NCBI GenBank assembly: GCA_029247405.1
Contig: JAQWLH010000051.1
Location: forward strand, 1 to 32,285
DNA length: 32,285 nt
Reading direction: 5' to 3'
Origin: Mariniblastus sp.
Lineage (GTDB): Bacteria; Planctomycetota; Planctomycetia; Pirellulales; Pirellulaceae
Shown: one piece after another, positions 17,948 to 25,339 of the stretch
Layout of the letters: each line of letters opens with the position of its first letter
Numbering within the stretch: position 1 is the stretch's first letter
Notes under the pieces: model-generated
What the model was told of the DNA's origin: nothing
The model's input: the letters and a program-made list of their open reading frames with translations, nothing else
Databases searched by the model: none
Made by a program: the position numbers and the translations under genes

Positions 17948-18916
17948 TTACTCATTCCGCAACTCTAAAACACGTTCAATGTTGCCTTCCAAGACTGACA
18001 AATAATCGCCGTCGGAGGGTTGGTGATCCAAGGAATCGATCACCACCGGATTCAAACCGAATATTGAAAGTGACTTGCACGGTTCACGGTCAAGCGGGAC
18101 AGACGAGCCCACCAAAATAGAAGTTGGTTGTGGCTTAAATTTTGCCAACTGTTTTTCGAGGCCACTCTTAAAAGCTTCCAGATCAGATAAAGAGCTTTCA
18201 TCGGCTTCGAAATCAGTTACCGTTTTGTCGTCCAAGGCTGCTGCCTTCGATAAAAATTTAAATTTTGGACTCAATGACAAAACAACTGGGGAGCCTTTCA
18301 CATCTCCAGCGTTTAACTTTTCTGTCAAACGTTCGAGCTTGGTATTGAGCGACCTCAAGTTGGCAGAAAAAACCTCCGCTTGATCAGGATAAACCTTCCC
18401 AAGTTGTTCAGTAATGTAAGCGGCTTGTTTCTTTGCTAAAGCCGGGTCAAGCCACGGTCGAATCGCCATTACCGCATGGGAGTGCTCCCCCTCGGGACCG
18501 TGGGAATGTACCACCGCTGCATTTTCAATCGCAATGTAATCTCTGAGCGATAAACCGCGGGAAGCAGTTTTGACGACTTTTGATTCAGCAAGTGAAACCG
18601 TATCCAGCCATTTTGCATACTTTGCGCCAGTCCCATTGGCAATGACCAGATCGGCCGACTGCATCTGAGAGATAACCTCACGTGAGGGGCGAAACGACCA
18701 AGGGTTATCGTTTTCCCCAAAAGGAACCAAGACTTCTATCTCCCCGCCAGTGATTTGTTGAGTCAAGAATTGCAGCGGATAGCTTACGCAAAAAACACGC
18801 TTGGTGACCACGTCCTCTGCTTTGGCATTCGGTGCTTTGGTTTCACCGCAACCACTGACCATCAAAACAGCGCCCGACAGCAGCAGACAACTGCCAACCC
18901 GAGTAAGTCTAAACAT
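17948..18916 (-). CDS. ZnuA-like metal ABC transporter substrate-binding lipoprotein, divergent metal site
   Basis: A 322-residue lipoprotein: signal sequence with lipobox VSGC (Cys23). The body follows the cluster 9 (ZnuA/TroA) pattern, with VSYPLQFLTQQITGG near 45, a FRPS...ADLVIANG block at 75-95, a long helix near 170-200, and a C-terminal DYLSVLEGNIERVL. The usual metal histidines appear absent: the PH of the first site reads PW (Trp73), the second site reads AIRPWLDP, and the third reads SPKF. In their place is a histidine cluster, HSHGPEGEHSH (137-147). The start is 3 nt after the DnaJ-like gene's stop, with AAGG overlapping that gene's end, so the two are co-transcribed. No ZnuB/ZnuC-type transporter is nearby; the FtsX-type ABC genes upstream are the likely partners. 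Confidence 0.85.
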   Translation of the reverse strand: MFRLTRVGSCLLLSGAVLMVSGCGETKAPNAKAEDVVTKRVFCVSYPLQFLTQQITGGEIEVLVPFGENDNPWSFRPSREVISQMQSADLVIANGTGAKYAKWLDTVSLAESKVVKTASRGLSLRDYIAIENAAVVHSHGPEGEHSHAVMAIRPWLDPALAKKQAAYITEQLGKVYPDQAEVFSANLRSLNTKLERLTEKLNAGDVKGSPVVLSLSPKFKFLSKAAALDDKTVTDFEADESSLSDLEAFKSGLEKQLAKFKPQPTSILVGSSVPLDREPCKSLSIFGLNPVVIDSLDHQPSDGDYLSVLEGNIERVLELRNE

Positions 18917-18919
18917 CGG

Positions 18920-21556
18920 CTAAACCTTGAGAATTGCCTCAAGCCTCCGGATTTCCAAACGATAGTTCTTTTGACGATTCCGATCCGATTCCGTTTTCAC
19001 GGCATCTCTAAGCACCCCAAGTGCTCGTTCATAGCAGCGCTCACCGAACAAAGTTTTTGGCGTTTCACCAAGCTCTACCCAGCAACGGGCAAGGATCATG
19101 GGATCAGCCGATTTGGACTGTTCCCTCTCGACGATTTCAAGGATCTTGGGGTTGTCTGACTTGGACCAACATATCATTGCCAAATCCAAATCTAATTTGA
19201 CGACAAACAAGAACTTGCCTTGATGCAGATTTGCCTGAGGGTTGTTTTCGTCAGTTGAGAGTTTTGAGACCGCCGACTCGCTCTGCTTTTGAATCTTTTT
19301 CAATTCGTTAATCTGGTCATATTTCATTTTATAGAACGCTTCGGCTTTTGAATCACCCGAGCGCGAAGCCGCTTTACGGGCGTGCCTTACAAGCCTGTCG
19401 GCTGAGCGAGTTTCCAGCAGGCCCATCGCCTCATCAATTAAATCACGAACATTTTCTTCCAAATCGGAAGCAAAAATATCGTCGCCTGACCGAAGCAAAC
19501 TGCGACTGGAATCTTCAACGGTTTCGACAACCGAAGCCCAGAGATCAAAGCCCTCAAACTGCCGATCCAATTCGCGTACTGCGCGAAGGGCAGTGTCAGA
19601 ATCCCCAACAATCAGAGCAACCTCTTTCGCCGTTTCGAGCAACGCGTACTTGAGAGCAGGATTCACTGTTTCCGCAGCAGCTTCAAAGATTAGCTCTTCT
19701 GCTCGCCTCCGATTCCCAATGACGTTCACACGCCCACGAGCAGTTCCGACGGGATCTTCATAGTTTTTTTTAACTTCTCTGAGAGCCGCAGTCAGCTCTG
19801 TTGGCGTTGGCTTGATTACTTTGACAACCACCTCCGAAGAATCCCCTTCACGCTCCGTAGCGGTGACGCTCGCTTCGGGGTCGCGGTCGCTCGATGAGTT
19901 TTCCAAGGGGTCAACAACTGCCATCGTCGGATCATTGCCACCCTCCGTTTTCGCAACGTCTGCGTCGTTTTCAAGGTCGTTCACGATCAATTGGCTGGGC
20001 TCAAAAGAAGGGTGCGCCGCCACCAATCCAAGCGAATGAATCTGATCATCTCCGGTCCACTCCCCATAGAACGCAACAACAGGGGCGCCTTGCTTGTTCC
20101 GGATCGTCGCGATCGGCCCCGTCTGCAAGCCGTACCAACTGCTGCAGTAATTATCACGAGAATCCAATCCTGTCCGCGTCATCTTCATGAACCGGATTCG
20201 AAAACTATGAATCGAATCTTGCTGAGAAACCTCGATTTCGCCAACCGCAAACCCTTCTTTTGCCAAAACCAAGGTCGAATCTGGTCCTGGGCTCCCAACC
20301 CCCTCGCCAAAAACGACACGCTCCCGCTTGAAAAACACAGGTTGAATTGTCTTGATCTTCTCATCATCAGAAATCGTGAACCCCAAACCAATCAGCAATG
20401 CGTTTTCTTCCAAGCCAACGATCTTCCGAACCCGGTCGGTCCGCGGCGAATTGGGCTCAACAAAATTGCCACTTAGACGGCCACTGCCCATTTTCTGCAA
20501 GCGATTCGACTTGGCGTCAGCAGCGACCTGGTCCATCAATGCCAAGGCATCAAGCGAAGGTGCAGGATAAGCCGCGAGATTCTTGGTGGTCCAAACCTTT
20601 GGTGCTGCCACCAAGTTTGCTTGTGACCGATCTGGATTGCTAGATTTTTTAATCGGCTTGGTATCACCAATTAATTGCTTGGCTTGCTTGATCCATTCGG
20701 TGAATTCATCGAGCCTATCTTCGGTTCGACCAGGATTTGCATGACGTAAAATATCTTGAACTTCCGTCGCACTCATCGACGCAAGCTCAGGGATTGAGCT
20801 CACGCTACTCTCTTTCAAAATGTCTTCAACTTCTCCACCCAGCCCGGCGATCCGGCTCAGATCATTTAAATCGCCAACCGGGTTGGCTTGACCCACTGGT
20901 CCGTTCTCCGCTTTGACGACTTCAGAATCCGGTTCGTCGACAGGCTCAACCGTTTTGCCACGTCGCTCAACGATCGCGGATTCGTCAGGTACTTCTGGAA
21001 TACTGTTAACGCCCAGAAAGCCCGAGCCAAGCAAAGCCGCCCCCAATCCAATTGCAGCCAAAGCACCACTGACCCAACTTACGGCCCCAAAAAAAAACTG
21101 CTTTCGCTCTCGTTTTTTTATATTTGCCCTCGCGTTGAGATCAGACTTGATTCCCATTCCATGAATCACCGAATCAACAGGCTCATGATCAGCGACCGGC
21201 ATGGCGGGCGGCGGTTCAACACTTGTCGACATCGCTATTGGAACAGAACCGGGAGATTTCAAAGCCGGCGGAGCTGACGACAGACTTTGCCGCAGCTGTT
21301 GGTCGTACTCTCTCTTTTTTTCTGGAACCAGAAGACAGCGTCGAGCACGAGCCAGCTCGTTGAGAATCTGCTGCGAAAGATCTCCGTTGGGTCCGTTTTG
21401 ATAAGTCCGAATATGGACCATTTGCCGGTCGGCCGCAGTCGAAATCACCTCATCATCGCTCTCGTATAACTCGAGGCCCAACAATCGATAATGATTGATC
21501 GGTCGAGAGGCCTCTCGAATACCAAGCCATTTTAAATAGGGGTCAAAGTCAGCCAT
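18920..21556 (-). CDS. Planctomycete DnaJ-like membrane protein with HhH-like segment and helical C-terminus
   Basis: About 878 residues from the ATG at 21556 (a TTG 27 nt upstream is less likely). Residues about 4-90 form the planctomycete J-like domain (DPYLKWLGI, NHYRLLGL, KKREYDQQL), but the HPD motif needed to stimulate Hsp70 is absent. One membrane segment lies at about 156-182. Residues about 229-296 resemble a helix-hairpin-helix unit (RIAGLGGEVEDIL, then AKQLI). A beta-rich region at about 375-500 contains SSWYGLQTG and may be a ligand-binding domain. The C-terminal 300 residues are helical, TPR-like, with QANLHQGKFLFVVKLD near 780. It lies between the ABC permease (97 bp from its stop) and the ZnuA-like gene (3 bp gap). 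Function unknown. Confidence 0.85.
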   Translation of the reverse strand: MADFDPYLKWLGIREASRPINHYRLLGLELYESDDEVISTAADRQMVHIRTYQNGPNGDLSQQILNELARARRCLLVPEKKREYDQQLRQSLSSAPPALKSPGSVPIAMSTSVEPPPAMPVADHEPVDSVIHGMGIKSDLNARANIKKRERKQFFFGAVSWVSGALAAIGLGAALLGSGFLGVNSIPEVPDESAIVERRGKTVEPVDEPDSEVVKAENGPVGQANPVGDLNDLSRIAGLGGEVEDILKESSVSSIPELASMSATEVQDILRHANPGRTEDRLDEFTEWIKQAKQLIGDTKPIKKSSNPDRSQANLVAAPKVWTTKNLAAYPAPSLDALALMDQVAADAKSNRLQKMGSGRLSGNFVEPNSPRTDRVRKIVGLEENALLIGLGFTISDDEKIKTIQPVFFKRERVVFGEGVGSPGPDSTLVLAKEGFAVGEIEVSQQDSIHSFRIRFMKMTRTGLDSRDNYCSSWYGLQTGPIATIRNKQGAPVVAFYGEWTGDDQIHSLGLVAAHPSFEPSQLIVNDLENDADVAKTEGGNDPTMAVVDPLENSSSDRDPEASVTATEREGDSSEVVVKVIKPTPTELTAALREVKKNYEDPVGTARGRVNVIGNRRRAEELIFEAAAETVNPALKYALLETAKEVALIVGDSDTALRAVRELDRQFEGFDLWASVVETVEDSSRSLLRSGDDIFASDLEENVRDLIDEAMGLLETRSADRLVRHARKAASRSGDSKAEAFYKMKYDQINELKKIQKQSESAVSKLSTDENNPQANLHQGKFLFVVKLDLDLAMICWSKSDNPKILEIVEREQSKSADPMILARCWVELGETPKTLFGERCYERALGVLRDAVKTESDRNRQKNYRLEIRRLEAILKV

Positions 21557-21680
21557 CTCAGATTCGCTGATGGGTGTTAACAAGAAAGCGGTATTGGCAA
21601 AAACTAAAGCTGAAATAACATTGTAAAGTCCGAGCGAACCAAGTCAAAACCACTCCTTGGCCACCGCCCACTAAACAATT

Positions 21681-22877
21681 CTAGCTGACTAAGATCGACT
21701 CGACGATATCGCCAGATATTATTGTTACGCCCCAAATTGCGACACTTACGAAAACCAAGGCCACACCAAAAATAATCAGCATTTCAGCAAACTGCAACTG
21801 AACAATCGTATTGCGACTGCAACCAAGCTTAAACATGGTTTCCATTTCACGGCGACGCAACCGCATCGACAACAGCATCACTAGAAACAACAGCAATCCA
21901 GTTGAGATCGCAATCAAAATCGCGTTGGCGTCAAAAAACTGCTTCACCCGAAACACGAGTGACATCAGCTCCCTGACGTCGTCGCTAGGTTTTGTAAATT
22001 GAATTGAGCTATCCCTCGCGTACCTTCCCTCCAATACGGTATCGTCCTTTTCGGTTTCCGAAACCGCAATGATCGACGTAATCGGAAAATCACTAATATC
22101 ACCATGAAAATGAAATGACTCAATGTTCTCGGGGGTGATCTCAATGAACGACTCGACTGCCTTGCTGGCAACAATTCCATCTTTTGATTTGGAAATAAGC
22201 TTGCCACTCTCCTCGCTTTCCTGATTTAAATCTTGATGCCCATGCCCCAGACCTTGAATTACCCATGCGGTCTTCACATCGACAAATACCGCCAAGTCAT
22301 CAGGCGTTCGAGACTCACCAAGGACCCCAACAACATTCAATCGCAAAGGCGAATCTCCAGCGAGGTTGAGCACGTTATCACGATCGGAAATGATATAGTC
22401 CCCCACGTCGACCGCCAGCTCCTGGGCCACCTTTCCACCAAGAACGCAATCGCCAAGAGTCGTGAACTGAGAACCCCTCTGCAGCGACAATCCACGAAAC
22501 GCAAAGTAATCCAACGAGGTCCCTACGACAGGGAATTCCCTCGCCGTAAACATCGAATGAATCGGAATGGCGAGCACTGGCGTTTCAGCAACTGCACCAT
22601 TCTCTCGCACCCGCTCAACTTCGCTAAAAGCGATCGTATCGACAGTGCCAGATTTGAAGTAGATTGCATTGAGCGTCAGATCCAGACTGCTTCCTTTAGC
22701 ACCCACTACTGCCGGCGTACTGTCTGCACGAACTGTAATTTTTTGATTGAACTGTGACAGCAAAATCTTGATCGCGATTGGCAACAAAGCAGTTAGAAAA
22801 ATGCAAGCCACCAAAATCAAAGACTTGTACTTGTGGTAGATGATATATTTCCAGGCCAGCTTGATCGGTCCATTCAT
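21681..22877 (-). CDS. FtsX/MacB-type ABC transporter permease
   Basis: A 398-residue permease. One membrane segment lies at about 18-40, a large outside domain at about 45-310, a second segment at about 316-338, a cytosolic loop RRREMETMFKLGCSRNTI typical of FtsX-family permeases, and a third segment at about 363-388. The protein ends there, so the fourth membrane segment of the family is not visible. The outside domain carries two histidine clusters, GLGHGHQD (209-216) and FHFHGD (255-260). It overlaps the ATPase gene by 4 nt (ATGA), so translation is coupled. The combination with the ZnuA-like lipoprotein suggests a metal-linked role rather than lipoprotein export; that is an inference. 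Confidence 0.88.
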   Translation of the reverse strand: MNGPIKLAWKYIIYHKYKSLILVACIFLTALLPIAIKILLSQFNQKITVRADSTPAVVGAKGSSLDLTLNAIYFKSGTVDTIAFSEVERVRENGAVAETPVLAIPIHSMFTAREFPVVGTSLDYFAFRGLSLQRGSQFTTLGDCVLGGKVAQELAVDVGDYIISDRDNVLNLAGDSPLRLNVVGVLGESRTPDDLAVFVDVKTAWVIQGLGHGHQDLNQESEESGKLISKSKDGIVASKAVESFIEITPENIESFHFHGDISDFPITSIIAVSETEKDDTVLEGRYARDSSIQFTKPSDDVRELMSLVFRVKQFFDANAILIAISTGLLLFLVMLLSMRLRRREMETMFKLGCSRNTIVQLQFAEMLIIFGVALVFVSVAIWGVTIISGDIVESILVS

Positions 22878-23605
22878 GGCGTACCTCCACCGGTGTTACC
22901 ACGATCAAACGAACTAGGTTTACCAGCACGAGATTTAGCAACGCTGGACTCAATTCGAAATTGTTCGAAATCAATCACACGATCGAACCCCTCTAGAATC
23001 CCCATGTCGTGGGTGACGACCACCAATGTCTGTTGCCGCTCTGCAGCCTGCTGAAACATCATCTTCAGAATCAGGTGCTTATTAGCTGGGTCCAAGTTTC
23101 CCGTTGGCTCGTCGGCCAAAATCAACTTGGGATTGGTTATTAGCGCTCGACAAATCGCCACTCTTTGCTGCTCCCCTTGAGAAAGCTCATGCGACCGTCG
23201 CTTCAGCTTCGCCCCCAAGCCTAACTGCTCGGCAATTTCATTTGCCTTCAGCCGGATGGCAGGGGTCAACTTCAATGACTGATTAATGGCAAACGGAAGC
23301 AAGACATTGCCTCTCACGTCGAGATACTCCACCAACTCAAACTGCTGAAAAACCATCCCGATTTTAGCGATGCGAAAATCCCGACGTCGGGCATCCGGCA
23401 TTTGCGAAAGCTCATGACTGTCGACAACGATTTTGCCTGAACTGGGAACTTCGATCCCCGCAATCAGGTTGAGCAAGGTTGTTTTACCACTCCCACTAGG
23501 GCCAACAATCGCGACCTTCTCACACGGGTTGATCGTAAGCTCAGGAATCTTGAGCAAGAAATCTGAACGCGGATATCGGAACCGGAGTTGTTCGATTTCG
23601 ATCAT
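22874..23605 (-). CDS. ABC transporter ATP-binding protein (LolD/MacB type)
   Basis: About 243 residues from the ATG at 23605; an in-frame TTG 12 nt upstream is less likely. Walker A is GPSGSGKTT near residue 35, the Q-loop is near MVFQQFELVEYLDVRGNV, the signature is LSQGEQQR, and Walker B with the catalytic Glu is LILADEPTGNLD, followed by the H-loop VVVTHD. It is the soluble energising subunit for the permease that overlaps its end by 4 nt. Its C-terminus is extended past the ATPase core by a short Ser/Arg/Gly-rich tail. It is the first gene of the four-gene leftward cluster. Confidence 0.95.
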   Translation of the reverse strand: MIEIEQLRFRYPRSDFLLKIPELTINPCEKVAIVGPSGSGKTTLLNLIAGIEVPSSGKIVVDSHELSQMPDARRRDFRIAKIGMVFQQFELVEYLDVRGNVLLPFAINQSLKLTPAIRLKANEIAEQLGLGAKLKRRSHELSQGEQQRVAICRALITNPKLILADEPTGNLDPANKHLILKMMFQQAAERQQTLVVVTHDMGILEGFDRVIDFEQFRIESSVAKSRAGKPSSFDRGNTGGGTP

Positions 23606-23969
23606 GGAGGCAAACAAAAATGATTAAGCTGACTAAACATGCAACGCTGTAAGTGCTCAGTCTACCAGAAAACCGCAGAACTCAACTGAGCCGAAGACGG
23701 AGACATCTATCCCCAGCGGGGGCACCCAGTTTGTCCAACGTCAGCAAAAGGATGTCGTTGATTGAAACTTTTACAAGCGTAACATCAGGCTAGGTAGCGA
23801 AGCACCAGCTTCACCTCAGTCAAGAAGAGACGAAGACATAACACGGCTCAAAAAACAACAACCATTCACTTCGACCGCAGTCTCGAATCTACGAGAAACC
23901 AAACCCCAGACCTCCGCATCAAGTTCCGCCTAGCGCGGGCAAAGGAATAGAACCTAAATCCACAGACCA
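23606..23969. other. 364-bp intergenic region upstream of the ABC cluster
   Basis: No gene is supported here. The region should hold the promoter of the ABC cluster and the 3' end signals of the gene at 23970-24428. I found no convincing -35/-10 pair and no palindrome resembling a Zur or Fur box. A minor CCCC-AGC-GGGG hairpin lies near 23712. The terminal 30 bp before 23970 show no T-run after a stem. Confidence 0.5.
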
Positions 23970-24428
23970 CTACCTCCGCAAAGCCGATCGGCCGACATTC
24001 CTCGACAAGAAAGCAGCCTTGCGCTGCAGCTCGGTACTTCCGGCAGAACCGCCAGATAACCGACCTGCACGACTACGGTCCACAAAATCGCCACTCGATT
24101 CCCACACCCGTCCAGACAGGACGGTCACCTTAACTGATGCCCGATTGCTGCTCGTTGAATATCCAGCGTTGCGATTGGTGAACGGACGATTGATCAAGCC
24201 CGGCACACCTCGCGAAATTGAGCCTTCCGCATGTCTTGTCACGCCTCCCAAGCTCATGATCCCACCGTCAGGCACCATCACAGTTGTTCTCACGTTAAAA
24301 ACAGAAACGACCGGAAGTTGCACACGTGTATTGGTTGGAAATCGGTAATTCTGAGCGATTGCAGAACTGCCAAAAAGCAGAGCAAATGCAACAAAAAGCG
24401 GGCCGAACAGCATTTTCGACTGAATCAC
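23970..24428 (-). CDS. Small exported protein with secretin C-terminal signature
   Basis: A 152-residue protein. GTG 24428 is chosen as start because GGAG (24437-24440) lies 8 nt upstream; an ATG 15 nt downstream is an alternative. A signal peptide covers residues about 1-26 (cleavage after AIAQ). Residues about 48-78 match the secretin signature layout: VPDGG, LGG, 11 residues after the following Val, then VPGL; a VKVTVLSGRV strand near 99-108 recalls the last secretin strand. The chain is far too short for a complete secretin, and the C-terminus is Ser/Arg-rich. It may be a secretin-derived beta-structure protein or a planctomycete family using this motif. The flanking genes give no type II secretion context. 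Confidence 0.75.
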   Translation of the reverse strand: MIQSKMLFGPLFVAFALLFGSSAIAQNYRFPTNTRVQLPVVSVFNVRTTVMVPDGGIMSLGGVTRHAEGSISRGVPGLINRPFTNRNAGYSTSSNRASVKVTVLSGRVWESSGDFVDRSRAGRLSGGSAGSTELQRKAAFLSRNVGRSALRR

Positions 24429-24677
24429 AGGATCGTCTCCATTGAGAAAACCAAAATACAATCGAATTGTAACAATGATGCTGAAAACCCAAAGCCGAGA
24501 TCAGCGAGGATTGAGGCAGACGATGTAATTTCCCCAATCAACGCATCAAGACACCGTCTGACTGATGAAATCCTTAAATCGTGCCGATCAACATGGCAGT
24601 CTGGGCAACATTGCTCGGTAGCTACAGAACACCCGAATCGACCTCGCAAATCTTCGTTTAATTTTATATATTTGCGG

Positions 24678-24706
24678 TTGACGATAGCTTGTTCAAGCAA
24701 TAAATT
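24678..24706 (+). promoter_or_regulatory. Candidate sigma70-type promoter of the S10 operon
   Basis: TTGACG (24678-24683) matches five of six -35 consensus bases and TAAATT (24701-24706) matches four of six -10 bases, with a 17-bp spacer. Transcription would start near 24713, giving a leader of about 150 nt before rpsJ. It is the best promoter-like site in the window. Confidence 0.55.
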
Positions 24707-24713
24707 CATCGGT

Positions 24714-24798
24714 TTTCCGGGAAGTTTCACCGGAAACACTACCGATCCATGCCAGCGTACCCCCTCGTTCAAGCAACGAGGCGTCGCTTTTGGTACGC
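24714..24798 (+). promoter_or_regulatory. Structured leader of the S10 operon, two hairpin elements
   Basis: Hairpin 1: TTTCCGG (24714-24720) pairs with CCGGAAA (24730-24736). Element 2 is a nested stem: outer GCGTACC (24755-24761) with GGTACGC (24792-24798), inner CCTCGTT (24763-24769) with AACGAGG (24775-24781). No T-run follows, so it is not a simple terminator. In other bacteria ribosomal-protein operon leaders bind a ribosomal protein for feedback; which protein could act here is unknown. Confidence 0.5.
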
Positions 24799-24861
24799 AA
24801 AAATCCATATTTTTGGACGATTCGCGGGAGAGGTTTACACAAACGTTTTGGGAGTATCTCG

Positions 24862-25188
24862 GTGGCGATTCATGAAGTAGTTCGCATTCGTATGGAAGCA
24901 TACGATCACTCGGTCTTAGATCAGAGTGCCGCTGAGATTGTGGAAACAGCTAAACGTACCCATTCAGAGGTGCATGGCCCAATTCCGCTTCCAACGCGAA
25001 TTGAACGGTACACTGTGCTGTCGAGCCCTTTTGTTAACAAAAAGGCTCGTCACCAATTCGAGATCCGGACGCACAAGCGTTTGATCGACATCGTTGAAGC
25101 AACCGCTAAAACGATCGAGGCACTTAATAAGCTCAACTTGCCAGCCGGCGTTGAGATCAAAATTAAGCTGCAGGATACGAAGAAGTAA
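24862..25188 (+). CDS. rpsJ: 30S ribosomal protein S10
   Basis: A 108-residue S10, part of the small-subunit head, tRNA-path side. The start is GTG 24862, supported by GGAG at 24851-24854, 7 nt upstream, and by the conserved N-terminus ([14 protein letters not shown]). The family's [12 protein letters not shown] and [12 protein letters not shown] stretches are present. Length is close to the usual 102-105 residues. It is the first gene of the S10 operon here; a 151-bp gap separates it from rplC. Confidence 0.97.
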   Translation: MAIHEVVRIRMEAYDHSVLDQSAAEIVETAKRTHSEVHGPIPLPTRIERYTVLSSPFVNKKARHQFEIRTHKRLIDIVEATAKTIEALNKLNLPAGVEIKIKLQDTKK

Positions 25189-25339
25189 CGGTAATTATTA
25201 AAAAGCATCAAGCGAAAATATATGGTACGGAAGCCGCGGGGATAAGCTAACCGCGTATCGACGCCCAATTCAGGCGGCGTTGAAGCTGGTTTGTCTTCCT
25301 TTCGGCAGTCCCAATTGAAATAAAATAAGGCGAATAGTC

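Larger units (their letters stand above)
24429..24861. other. 433-bp region before the ribosomal operon: promoter and leader
   Basis: No gene is supported: the overlapping frames on both strands are shadows lacking codon or motif support. The left half is featureless. The right half (24678-24861) holds a promoter candidate and a leader with several stem-loops, listed separately, that end at the GTG of rpsJ. Confidence 0.6.

Noticed and set aside
23606-23969. Zur or Fur box upstream of the ABC cluster
   Set aside because: No palindrome resembling the known boxes was found; a zinc role for the cluster therefore rests only on the proteins.
24755-24798. Nested stem before rpsJ as an intrinsic terminator
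   Set aside because: No T-run follows on either strand, so it is treated as a leader structure instead.
24231-24901. Long open frames on both strands between the secretin-signature gene and rpsJ
   Set aside because: They overlap real genes and the leader, lack recognisable motifs, and the +1 frame runs into rpsJ from a different frame.
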